Position numbers and translations under genes: made by a program. Shown here piece by piece: positions 1 through 9,796 of a stretch of 64,000 nt of DNA; position 1 is the first letter of the stretch; the number at the start of each line of letters is the position of its first letter. Source of the stretch: Protopterus annectens (Eukaryota; Chordata; Ceratodontiformes; Protopteridae); NCBI RefSeq assembly GCF_019279795.1, contig NC_056739.1, forward strand, positions 13,282,968-13,346,967. Direction: 5' to 3'. The notes under the pieces were generated by a model that saw only the letters and a program-made list of their open reading frames with translations, did no database searches and was not told the DNA's origin.

Positions 1-1081
1 ACCAGAGAGTTTCTGGTATGCTCCGTAAGGCATTTTCTTCCTCTTCTAGTAAGAGTGCTAATCAGCTGTCCTCGCTAGACTGCAAGTGTACAGCTGGGTG
101 TGTCTGCGTTATCCAATTTAACTTCTGCTTCTGTACTCCCTGTTCTGACAATTCTAGCTCTGTCTGTTTTTCCCACTTTGTGACTTTTTCTCCTATGTCT
201 GCCCATTTCACATTCTTGTTCTTAGTTAAACTAACATGTGGTAATCGATTAGACTTATAGAGTGCAAAGAATTTCTGGGGCAATGAACAGCTAACTACAC
301 TGTTCCCTTCTGTGTCCCAGTACAGATTACGTAATACTAATCTGTTTGCATGGTTTTTGAACAGTTCCTGCTCATATTCCTTATCAGGTCCTGGTGTGCT
401 ACAATAATACAGAGTACAGTGCAACAAATGCTGTTTATCAGTGTCAAGGGAGGGGGACTTACTGATGGCTACGTTCATCAGTTCTTCAGTTACTGCCCCT
501 GGACCAGTCGTGACTAAGTCCTGGCTGTACCAATAAAATGTTTCGCCCTCCGGTCGCACCACAAAAGTATCCATTTGTCGCTGTGCTTCCATACCCTGCA
601 TAGCTGGAACTACTGCTATGCCAAATATCTGCATAAGATCTCTGCCCAAAAGGTTTACTGGGCATTTTGCAGAAACAACAATTTTGCTTTTCTGGGTCAT
701 CCCTGAAACAGGGTCAGTTATTGCTATGTTATGGGAGAGTGGCTCCCGATACAGCTGTCCATTAGCTGCTTTTTCTAATATGTAATCAAGTGATTCTGAA
801 TTTTCTGGTAGTTTGGAAGGATGTATCAGGGTCCGTGAAGCCCCTGAGTCACACAGGAATTTAACTTCCCTCCCCTCTACCAGAATTGTAACTTCCGGTT
901 TCGTGTCTGCTAAATAGAGCTCTAGGCTCAATAATGCTAAGTCTAAAATTTCACTTTCTTCACCATCTGTGATTTCTTGTACTTCCTCTATTTCTTCTAT
1001 CACATCCTCTACTCCCTCTATCACATTTGCATTTGTCTTTTCTCGGTTACTCCCTTCTAGTGATTCTTGACTATCATATAG
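1..1081 (-). pseudogene. pro: Retroviral protease and start of pol, partial
   Basis: The frame downstream of the gag stop codes for an acidic spacer and then a retropepsin. The active-site motif FLCDSGASRTLIHP is near 850 and the second conserved block LLGRDLM near 635. Retroviral proteases are dimeric aspartic enzymes that cut Gag and Pol. The frame runs to a TGA at 62-64 and then continues open in the same frame to the window edge, where the residues resemble the start of a reverse transcriptase region. The pol body lies outside the window. The active site reads DSG, a normal variant of DTG. No initiating methionine is expected, because expression would come from readthrough of the gag stop. 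Confidence 0.8.
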
Positions 1082-1084
1082 TCA
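1079..1084 (-). promoter_or_regulatory. In-frame gag/pro stop, TGA followed by CTA
   Basis: The gag frame ends in TGA at 1084-1082 and the next codon is CTA; the protease continues in the same frame. UGA-CUA is a known leaky context for translational readthrough. Gag-Pol readthrough is the expression strategy of gammaretroviruses, although murine leukaemia virus uses UAG. Whether this stop is ancestral or a decay mutation cannot be decided from one copy. Confidence 0.5.
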
Positions 1085-2419
1085 GTCCTCACCCTCCTTA
1101 TCTTCCATGGATACCTTCTTATTTTGTTTGCAATCCCTTGCTAAATGTCCCTTTTTTCCGCACTTAAAACATTCACCCCTTTTCTTTCTCTCTTCAAACT
1201 CTTCTGATCGTTTATCAGATTGTTTGTTTCCCTGGGCATTTTTCTTGCCTTTTTTTCCAGACTGTACTACATAAACTTCTGCTCCATCTTCTACAGAAAA
1301 TACTTGGGCTTTCTTTTTCTTTTTACTGTTAAAATGCCTTTCGGCATGTCTAGCATATTCAAGTAGTGACTGTAATCTACTTGTACGATGGTCTACCACG
1401 TGCTTTGTAATAAAGCTGCTTATAGGCAAAATACTGCCTTTCAAAAATGCATTTTTTAGCTGCTGCTCATACGGGGAATCATGTGTTTGGTCTTCAGGTA
1501 CATGCATTCCACAATGGTTATTAAAACACTCTAATAATCTAGCATAATATCTGTCAACAGCTTCTCCTTCCTGTTGAATGCAATGATTAATGCAAGTCCA
1601 GTCTGCCCTAGGCTTCCACTTCTCAGAGATTCAGTCTGTTAGACCTTTCACTCTGTTATCCAGTTCTGCGTTGCTATGTGGGAGTGGCTTGTGTTCTGCA
1701 TCACGGGGATTCCAGTTGCCACTGATCATGTGCCAATCTGGACCTACGATTTGTCTAACTACTTTTTCTACTTCTTCTCTATTTAAATGATAACTTAACC
1801 TCATGCCCTGTAAGTCTTCTAAGAATTTTCTAAAATTAACTTTTGGATGGGGAATTCCCTCTGTGGCTTTCCAGATGTCTTCCGGTGTCCACAGTCTATA
1901 TACTGGGAGAGTCGGGTCCTGTCCTGCCTGAGGATTTGGTACTTCTATGAGTGGACATATCTCTTCTTCACTCATAGCTCGTGAATTTTTGTTTATTTGA
2001 TATAACTCAGTATCCCCTCTTAAGTTACGTGTTCGAGACCTAGTCTCGATGGGAACCCTGACATACGGTCTTGGCTTTGCAGTGACAGCCGGGTATAGCA
2101 GAGGTGGACCAGCTTGTCCACTCACTTCATATTCTGCTGTGGGAAGCAGAGGGGGTGGAGGGGCTGATGCTATTACCAAATTATTGTCTTCTTTATCTTA
2201 TTACTTTTTTGTTCCCTACGGTTTGCTTCCTCAATCCACCTGTATGCCTGAGGAATGCCTAATTGACGTTGCTTTTTTAACCTGACCTTTTGCGTCGGTT
2301 TTAAGCTGTTTGATAAATTTAATAAGCAAGGCTTTTTCTAATTTGCCATCAAATTCATATTTATTAACCCATTTTGTATAGTATCTAACATTGTCAGCAA
2401 TATTGCATATATTTTGCAT
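1082..2419 (-). pseudogene. gag: Retroviral gag (matrix-capsid-nucleocapsid), broken
   Basis: Gag builds the virion core. The likely start is the ATG at 2419. An N-terminal matrix-like part runs to about 2231; stop codons and a frame change between 2231 and 2179 break it. From 2179 the frame stays open through a proline-rich linker and a capsid-like part (motif PVYRLWTPEDIWKA near 1900) to a TGA at 1631-1633. It continues in the same frame through a lysine-rich stretch to one CCHC knuckle (CFKCGKKGHLARDC, near 1150) and ends at TGA 1082-1084. The TGA at 1631 is most simply a CGA-to-TGA decay, since clear gag-like sequence follows in frame. Family recognition rests on the knuckle, the capsid composition and the protease that follows. 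Confidence 0.8.
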
Positions 2420-2690
2420 CTTCAGTTAGCGGTGGGTCTTGGGAACTTTTTGTGCACTTATTACCCATATTGTTCTGACTGTTAAAAATGTTATGTAACC
2501 CTTCTTATTTTCATGTGGTACCACGATTTTCTCTTTCACAGTTTATCTAGAATAACTGTCTTACCTATTCTGTTTCCCTGATCTATGACCAGACTGCAAT
2601 CTTTCTGTCCCTGACTTGTACAAAACAAATCTCCCGACAGATGATTCAAATCAAGTCCCTGATCTAAAACAGAAAAAAGGTAAATCTCAC

Positions 2691-2700
2691 CTTACCTGAG
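2691..2700 (-). promoter_or_regulatory. Splice-donor-like site in retroviral leader
   Basis: On the minus strand the bases read CTCAG/GTAAG, a full match to the 5' splice consensus, about 275 bases upstream of the gag ATG. A leader donor here would be the usual source of spliced env mRNA. Position and match are the only evidence. Confidence 0.35.
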
Positions 2701-2710
2701 CCTCCGTGAT

Positions 2711-3655
2711 TGACTGTCTCTGGTTCACGTGATAACTCGTTCTCCAGTCACAGATCAAAACAGTGGCTGGCCTCTTTTGAACGACAATTCAGTTGGAGGT
2801 CTTTCAGAGCAGAAGAACCGATGTGGTTTCTTCCCCATACGGTGTCATGCCACCTGGCCCATCTGACCTGAGGGGAAGTGAGAGTTTCCGGTCCGAAGGA
2901 CCAATCTGTCAAAGGAAAAACAACTTCAAAAAGATCAACACACAGCAGGTTCAGGTTAAGGTACTTCAATCTTGCAGCAAGGAGACAAAAACGTGCTAAT
3001 ACAGAGTTTGTCTAACTAGAATCAGGAAGTGAAGCTATTGTTATACATTTCTTACAAGACATTGCCTACCAAACTGATGTAATAAATCACAAGTTCTTTC
3101 AATATTATTTCATAGCAGCTGTTTGTCCATGATTTTCTGCTGGCACATCAAGTTTACAAAGAAACTTCCTAAGAAAAACAATGTGGCCTTGATGACCACC
3201 GGTCAGATACAACTTCTCACTATGCAATGTTACCATTCCAGGTACTATGGTTATTTCGAGCACAAAGCAAGTACAGATTATAGTTCATTTCTTCAAGCAG
3301 TCTTTGTTCGATGTATCTTTCTTTTTTGCAGCTGTGCATGTTCTCATAACACGAACAGAGCTGATTGTTCAAGTTCAATAACATTATAGAAAACAGTATT
3401 GTTCTATTCATTTATTTTCCTGACCTAGCAGATAATCACCTGCTTCTCAGTAAATTTCCAAAAGGCATAAACATGAATTTTGCTGTGCTAGCAAATACTA
3501 GGTCAGAGAGCATCTTGCAATTTCAGAAAGCATACTGCAGTTTGAAAAGCATCTTGTAATTTCATACAGAATTAAGCTGGACATAAAATAGAATGAAATG
3601 TGTTAACCCTTTTAGCTTCTAATAAGCACTAAACATATACATTAATACATATTTT
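2711..3655. other. Unassigned, possible proviral 5' LTR region
   Basis: This stretch lies where the 5' LTR of the minus-strand provirus should be. I found no convincing paired TG..CA ends, tRNA primer-binding site or polyadenylation signal, and the other LTR is outside the window. No gene is seen. Confidence 0.3.
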
Positions 3656-3662
3656 TCTAACA

Positions 3663-3938
3663 CTATGCTAGGAGGGGGTTTGAGCCCGTGAAGAAGAAGT
3701 GGAAGGTAGGATCTGCTTTATTACACTGATCTGCTAAAGCCTTAGGGTTGAAAGTGGAGCTGATCTTATATGCAGTGTCCAAATGTCCAGTCCCATGACA
3801 GTACAAGCGCTTCTTGTGGGCATCCGAATTTGGAATTTTATGCCCACAGGAAGTGCAATTTTTAAAACCTGTGGGTTTGTCAAACATATCTGAAAAAAAA
3901 ATATCCATACTGTCAGAAAAACAAAGAGTTTTACCCAA
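3663..3938 (-). pseudogene. DIRS gag N-terminus (Cys/His motif), fragment
   Basis: A 91-codon frame contains FKNCTSCGHKIPNSDAHKK followed by YCHGTGHL. The spacing of Cys and His matches the N-terminal motif of the intact DIRS gag frames here (A1 near 15080, I near 57560: FK-C-x2-C, then D-x-H, C-x2-C-x-G-x2-H). In those proteins the motif is followed by a Ser/Pro-rich region, absent here. A zinc-binding role is inferred from residue spacing. The start codon is uncertain. Confidence 0.55.
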
Positions 3939-4137
3939 AGAAATTTACACACGGAAAAAAGATAGATTTTTTAAATTTTTTTTAAAGGAAATAGAAGAAG
4001 TTCTGCTACCAGCTATAGTAAAAAAGAAATACTCTAAAATAAGGGTAAACAGAAAACACCAACTATGGTAATGAGATACTATATAAAAATAATATTAGAA
4101 AGAGGAAAAACACCCTAAAGCCAGTGAGAGAATCTGG

Positions 4138-4280
4138 GGCTTTGGGGATGCAATAGGGCATTATGGGAAGATGGAGACACTTGAGAGCTGGATCCAAAGT
4201 CTGGAATAAGCAGCTGAGTCGGATCTGAGGATCGGATCTGAACCCATATGCTGAGAAAGAATGAAAAGGACAACATCAGA
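4138..4280 (-). repeat. DIRS F right terminal inverted repeat
   Basis: The repeat shows, in order, the 'atgggaagatgg' block, a palindromic GGATC-type motif pair (cggatctgag / gatcggatctga), a run ending GAAAGAATGAAAAGG and the terminal ACAACATCAGAT. This is the same block order as the right ends of A1 (15372-15571) and I (57960-58121). Confidence 0.6.
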
Positions 4281-4599
4281 TCAAACTTATTCCTATAACA
4301 CTTATGTTCAGCAGACAACATATAGAAAGGTTATCTAAACTGTAAGCAAATTACAAAATAAAGTTGCACATGAAGCCATGATAATGTAAAATTCTAACAA
4401 CTAAATTACTAGGCTGAACCAACTATTTCCCCTGAAATTCTATTTGCCAATTTTTTCCAGCGGGATCGGGTTAGAAGAAGCCAAGGCTTGCTCGTTAGAA
4501 ATGGTAGCTAGAAAAAGCACAGCTGACAGTAGACCAAAGAAAGATGCAAGATCAGAGTAAACCTTGTATTACCTCATAGCCTTTTTAGGACTTGATTCA

Positions 4600-5011
4600 C
4601 TAGTCAAAGGGGGTTTTGTATGCAGTTTTACAGACATCTTTTAAGGCCGGTAACACAGGAAGAATAGATAAAACATTTGGAATATGATCCTCAACAAGAT
4701 CATAACCTCTGCCAATTTTTGGAGTAGCTCCAGATTTCTTCCAGTCAGATACATCTCTAAACCTAACTAGCATCTGAGGAAAGGTGAACACTTGCTTAGG
4801 TTTTTGAACCTGTTCACCTTCCAAAGAATTAGACTGGATGGACACAAGAGTTTTCAACACACACTGCTTCACAGTCCTCATCAAAATCTGCAGCATTAGG
4901 CTGATCTCTAGAAAAAGTAGCCCCGTATTTATTCTGAATAGGAGCATAGTCTCTTAGATTACCTGACTGTAAAACATTCTTAGGTAAGGAAACCACATCA
5001 TCCCTATACAT
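4600..5011 (-). pseudogene. DIRS L-type gag fragment
   Basis: Two overlapping minus-strand frames (5011-4829 and 4947-4600) carry a gag-like segment with an acidic region, EQVQKPKQ, and then LPALKDVCKTAYKTPFD. The same order is found in element L: DEQVQVPKQ at about 58135 and FPPLIQVVEDVFKKACSSP near 51840. The block 'leucine-proline, hydrophobic, xx-A-xx-xP' resembles the C-terminal part of other DIRS gag proteins. It is a frame-shifted fragment without neighbours of its own family. Confidence 0.45.
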
Positions 5012-6128
5012 GGCAATAATCTGACTGTCTGCAGTGCGGTGAAATTTTGTTTTTTACTATGAAATACACTAGTGGACAAAATATCTGGGACAGAATATTA
5101 TGTCTCATAAGGGGTCTCTTGCACCAGACCTCTCCTGCACCTAAAGAGTTTGGTTCTCCCATATCTTAACCAGAACAGCTCTGGAGGATGTGTCTGATCC
5201 CCATACTACAAACGGTTGCAGGTTCACACCAGAGGGTGACAGGGAAAAAAAAAAGTGATCTGTGGGCCTGCTTAAGGTAACAACAGATTCACAAACTGTA
5301 TGCCAAGGCATGTTGTTGCTGATTTTTTTTTCTTTTTAAGTGCAGCTAGGTTTGATGGGGGGGTAGTTTATCAGGATCCATTGAGTCAGGGGAAAATCAC
5401 CAGCCAGAATAATACACTGAGGCTATTAAGGATTGATTAAGGGCAGCACTAACTGAAAAGACAAACTATATCCCCACACAGCAAATAAGTCTAAACTGCA
5501 TAAAATATATCAGAAATAGTGTAAAATGTGCTAAGCCTTGTCCTACTACCTGAGTAGCGTAGTAAGCAACAACACACAGTACCATGTAAAATTCACTTGT
5601 CCAAATAGTGCCAAAAATTCAAATATATGCCCTTAAATCAAATAAAAACCCTTTAAAACAGCATAAATAAGCATTTACTTAAAGATCAAAAATGAAAAAA
5701 AAAAAATCCCCACGGAAAATGCAAATAAAGTTATTTGTGGTAAAACTTCAATTTAACAATAACAACAGCTGCAACAGAGTTTATCAGTAGTAAATATCAT
5801 ATAAATGAAAGAAAAAAGAAAAGATATGCAATATTTTCCTCTCAGAACTTCAAATTGAAGATAAAGAACAGAAACAACAGACGATTAAATCATGGCTCTA
5901 CTTGTAAGAGATTCAAGTGGAATTCCTTCAGCTGGCACTTAAAGCCTGAACAGCTGACTTGCTGTGAAAAGGGTTAGGCTTCCCCTGATGGGAAGGGTTT
6001 AGACACTGAACCCCCGTTATGGGCAGTCAGAGGAGGGGAATTCTGAGCTCTGGAAAGCTGCCAGTGTGGTTTTGTGCAGGCACAGAATCATATACCACTG
6101 AGGCAGTGTGAAAGATGAATATGTAGGG
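5012..6128. other. No recognisable gene or repeat
   Basis: AT-rich sequence with no long open frame. One short stretch near 5205-5235 has a B-box-like GGTTCACACC but no matching A box or target duplication, so I do not call a SINE there. Confidence 0.5.
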
Positions 6129-6141
6129 CATATGCTACAGA

Positions 6142-6372
6142 GAATCCGCGGTGGTGGTGCTGTGGTAGCGTTGTCACCTCCCAGTAAGACGCTGTCCAGT
6201 TTGATTCTCAGCTAGAGCGTCTTCTGCGTGGAGACGTGTGTGAATGGGCGTACCTTCGTTGAAGGTTGTGCATCAGGGCTGGCAACTCGGCACGTAAAAA
6301 TCAACTGCCAATCATTAGCGGACCGGAGTTCCGCTGTGGCGACCCCTAACCAGGAAAAGCCGAAAGATACAA
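6142..6372 (+). mobile_element. tRNA-derived SINE with 13-bp target duplication
   Basis: The head has an A-box-like TGGTGCTGTGG and a B-box-like GTTTGATTCT at tRNA spacing, with the internal phrase TAGCGTTGTCACCTC common in vertebrate tRNA-SINEs. The tail reads GCTGTGGCGACCCCTAAC followed by AGCCGAAAG, the 3' end familiar from fish and amphibian SINEs. CATATGCTACAGA is repeated exactly at 6129-6141 and 6373-6385, the flanking target-site duplication. The SINE was copied by LINE machinery; it codes for nothing. Confidence 0.85.
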
Positions 6373-6398
6373 CATATGCTACAGATAGACAGACACAG

Positions 6399-6399
<1 letters not shown>

Positions 6400-6467
<68 letters not shown>

Positions 6468-6470
6468 CAC
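6400..6470. repeat. (CA)n microsatellite
   Basis: About 35 CA units with one G interruption near 6461, just downstream of the SINE target duplication. Apparent frames through it are artefacts. Confidence 0.97.
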
Positions 6471-6599
6471 GAAAAATGTATGCATATAAATAGATCAAGT
6501 TTAAAATGTACATTTATATTGAAGTAATCAAACCATATTAACAAGTTCATATTTACAAACATTGTACAACACATATATTACCATACAATCAAAGAAACA

Positions 6600-9290
6600 T
6601 CACATAAATTGTTCAATTCCTGCCTTATTTTAAACCTCATTCCTCCTCCTAAAATAATTTTCTTCATGTACTATACCCAAAATTGTTTATTTTTTTCTCT
6701 CTAATTTACCGTTTTATAAATAACCCACTTTCTGTTCTTTTATCGCTGTTACAATATTCACTACTTCAAGCTTCCATTCTAGTAATTGCTTTTTTTGGCA
6801 GCCACCAGATATAAACTTAACAAGGCCTTACTATATCTAGACAATTCAGATCCTGTATTCCAGCTCAAAAAAAAAAATGTCCTTAGTTACACTCATTTGC
6901 TCCTGACATCGTACTCGGGATTTTTAAACTCTGCCAACTCATTACACCCCGAGAACATATGCTCCCAGATACTTATTTCTTCCCCACTGCACCAACATTT
7001 GCCATCTACCTGAGGAAAAGTATATGGAGTCTGCTTGGGGTATGCAAGTATCTATGCAAACACTTCTAGGTAAAAATCCTAAATCTTCTAGATTTTGTTG
7101 CATATTTGGAAGCCATACATATGTCCTCCCATTGTTTCTCTGTAAATTGCTTACCTAATCTCTCTTCCCAATCTTTTCTGACCTCTTCTGATTGATACCT
7201 ATAGCTATTGTGCAATATTTTATATTCCCTTTCCTTTTTTTAACAGCAGCTTCTGTTCTAGATTCAGTTAAAAATTCAACCAGTGGAGATCTTTCATTTA
7301 TGATTCCCCTATTCCTAACTGTTTGTCTATACTCAGATATCAATCCCTGATAGGGGAGGCAATCACTAGCCTACAATCCAAATGTCTTCTTGGCTTCTTC
7401 CCATTCTATTACCTTTTCCTCTCTAATTATTTGTTCCCAATAGCCTGGTTCCTTTGCCAGCTTCTTCCAATAAATTCCAGCCCCCTCTTAGCTATTCTCT
7501 GTGCCCCTAATTTCTATTGACAGAATCTCCTTTCTCCATTCCCATGTTAGCTTAGTTCTTAGTATAATTTATCCTACTTTATGAATATAATTTCCAGAAT
7601 AGTCATATTCTGTAAGGCTGTTACTACTCTCCTTAAGAATATGTGTAAAAAAATCCCATTATTTCCTTTATTCTTGAATTACCCTGTGCTTCACCATCAT
7701 CCCTTTCTACCTTGAATTGTGGCTTTTTGCTTGTGTTATGTATAAGAGCCTTAACTGTATAGCTCTAAAATATTCCTTTCAAATCAGGTAATCCTAAACC
7801 TCCTTATTCTACTGGGAGGATCAAGTTACCCAACTTGACCCTTCATCTCCCAGATAAAATCCTTCAACTCATTATTAATTACTATCCACAACTCCTCTCG
7901 TTAATACAAATATGTTTGACCTGTGTATAAAACTGAAGGAACTAAAAGCATTTTCACTGCTTGTATCTTGCTATCCATATCCATAGGCAAGACATTCCAG
8001 TTTCTCAGTTTTTGTATTATATTTTGTTTAGTCTCTCCCCACATATCCTTAGCTGCCACAACATAATCCTTTTTTAATCCTTACTTTTATCCCCATCATA
8101 AATATTTCAATTTATCCTGCCCCCATAAATATGGCTATTTCTGAACCAATTCATGTGTGGATACATAGTTTATAGCTACAGCCTTTGTTTTGTCTTCACT
8201 AATTTTATATTCCAAAAGAGCCTGGGACTGTCTCAGAATGTTCCACAACAGTGAGATGCCCTTTTCTGGTTCCATCAGACACAAAATAATATCATGTGCA
8301 AATCAAGCCTCCTTTTCTTGAACACCATACTATTTATACCCTTGAATTTCTGAGTCCCTTACTTTCTTTGTCAATGGTTCTAAATACAATGCAAATAACA
8401 CAGGGGAAATAGGACAACCCTGTCTGGTTCCTCTAATCAGACACAAATTTTCAGAGAGCAATCCCCCCACTTTGGTTTTTGTCACTGATTCCCCTCATAT
8501 ATCATTCTTATTAACCTTATTATTGTATCAGGAAATGCAAATGCTTCCACTGCCCTACAAATAAAATCCTAATTTACTCTTTTCAATGTTTTCTCTGCAT
8601 AAGACCCACCAACAACAGTGGTATTTTCTTACATTCAGCATCCCTCTGGATCATTATTGTTCTATTAATATTGTCAGATATTTGCCATCCCTCCATAAAA
8701 TCACACACTGGTCCATAGCTATCAATTTTTGCATCATCTGTCCATTTTTTAGCCATGATAGATATAAGCAATTTATAATCAAGATTTAAAATTGAAATGG
8801 GCCTATATGACTCTGAATCTGATGGGCCTTTACTGTCTTTAGTTATTACAGCCACCACAGCTTTTTTCCAGTATGGTGCCTCCCCTCGTTCTAAAATACT
8901 GTTAAACAAAATCTCCCAGATATTTATACTTTCTTCCCTCCTAGCTTCCAAACTTCCACCAGAATACCATCTATTCCTGGAGACTTTCTTGCAGATTGGT
9001 TATACATCACCATTTTATCTCATCTCCTATCTTAATTGTTTACTGTTGAAACTCATCTACTTCTTACAATGGCATATTTAAGTCTTCCAGAAATACTTCC
9101 ATTTGTGCTTTTTCTTAATTTCCTCACTTCTCTGCTTATACATTTTTCATAAAATTTCCAAATTCTCTCTACATGATCTCTGGTTACTTTTCTTGTTACA
9201 GGCTCCCTAAATTTGGCAACAACCCTTTCTACCTTCTGTTATCTAAGTCAGTGTGACAAAAGTTTTTGTGCTCTGGAGTTATAAATTATA
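6600..9290 (-). mobile_element. L1-like LINE, 3' half (reverse transcriptase)
   Basis: The minus strand carries decayed L1-type ORF2 from the start of the RT domain (near 9050) leftwards to about 6600. Its 5' half is found again at 31613-35930 on the same strand, so the two are probably one element separated by later insertions. The 3' border is uncertain. Many stops and frameshifts are present. Confidence 0.7.
8291..9050 (-). pseudogene. L1-type reverse transcriptase, decayed
   Basis: ORF2 RT copies LINE RNA at a nicked target. Block 0/1 reads ARKSPGIDGI (near 8985), like the L1 KSPGxDG motif. A 122-codon frame (8951-8583) then holds YWKKAVVAVITK and ESYRPISILNLDYKLL, the classic L1 palm start. 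Further on the catalytic loop reads FAHDIILCL at 8302-8276, where active enzymes have F/YADD; the second position is Asp-to-His (GAT to CAT). With the stops, this shows a dead copy. Confidence 0.7.
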
Positions 9291-9318
9291 AAAAAAAAAA
9301 AAAAAAAAAGAAAAAAAA
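9288..9318. repeat. A-rich run at the DIRS A1 insertion point
   Basis: Nearly pure A on the plus strand, ending directly at the left terminus of DIRS A1. Several other DIRS left ends here are also preceded by A-runs. Confidence 0.9.
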
Positions 9319-9320
9319 TG

Positions 9321-9490
9321 AGAAGTTATGTACCTACCATAACGTTCCATGTTAGTTGTCTTCTCTCGCCTTCTTTCTTGCTTGATGGGTTCGGAGCCGA
9401 TCCTCGGCTCCGACTCGGCACTTGCTAAGCTCGAGAGTCACTTTTACCAGCTCGAGGCAGCCCCATATCCCATGATGCAAGGCGGTAAGT
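9321..9490 (-). repeat. DIRS A1 left terminal inverted repeat
   Basis: Reverse complement of 15420-15545 in its inner part, including a hairpin of two 9-base arms (CGGAGCCGA and TCGGCTCCG) around TCC at about 9387-9407. The outer ~60 bases are complementary to 9661-9720 in the internal complementary region rather than to the right end, as is usual for DIRS. Confidence 0.9.
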
Positions 9491-9660
9491 ACCCAGATCT
9501 CGTTTGATGACAAAAGGCCAATAGCACCAAGCATAAACACTTCCCAAAGGAAGAAAGAAAAGCCTGCAGGATGGAAGAAGGACCAGCTCTGAATGGTCTT
9601 CAGCATAATAATTCCTTGCAGAAAAAGGTCTGTCCAGGCCTGGGGGAAGGAGGGAGGGTC

Positions 9661-9764
9661 GCAAGAAAGAAGGCGAGAGAAGACAACTAACATGGAACGT
9701 TATGGTAGGTACATAACTTCTCAATGTTAAGTTGTCAATCTCGCCTTCATTCTTGCTTGATGGG
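9661..9764 (-). repeat. DIRS A1 internal complementary region
   Basis: 9661-9720 is the reverse complement of the left outer end (9319-9380); 9723-9764 is the reverse complement of the right outer end (about 15530-15571). The join reads ACTTCT-CA-ATGTTAAG, the junction expected in the circular intermediate. In the DIRS replication model this region templates restoration of both ends. Confidence 0.9.
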
Positions 9765-9796
9765 ACCGCGTCCCTAGCACCTCTATCCTGGGTGGC

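Larger units (their letters stand above)
1..2710 (-). mobile_element. Endogenous retrovirus remnant, gag-pro-pol start
   Basis: A proviral fragment reads right to left and leaves the window at base 1. From right to left it has a leader with a splice-donor-like site, a gag frame, a single CCHC zinc knuckle, a retroviral aspartic protease and the first codons of pol. From 2179 to 1 all pieces lie in one reading frame, broken only by TGA codons. A single zinc knuckle and gag-stop-pro in one frame are typical of gamma/epsilon-like (class I) retroviruses; the class assignment is inference. No LTR or primer-binding site was recognised, so the right border is approximate. The copy is decayed. Confidence 0.8.
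3656..4280 (-). mobile_element. DIRS element F, 5' end remnant
   Basis: The right (5') end of a DIRS element survives: a terminal inverted repeat at 4138-4280, an AT-rich leader and the N-terminal Cys/His part of gag. The rest of gag and all of RT, RNase H and recombinase are missing to the left. The terminal repeat has the same plan as those of A1, C and I but is too diverged to belong to those families. Confidence 0.65.

Noticed and set aside
2711..3655. A proviral LTR
   Set aside because: No paired copy, primer-binding site or polyadenylation signal could be shown.
5200..5260. Another SINE
   Set aside because: Only a B-box-like string; no A box, no target duplication.
6212..6574. Open frames through the (CA)n tract and similar frames at 58293-58751 and 60712-60921
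   Set aside because: They only encode dipeptide runs of the microsatellite; no domain and no start context.
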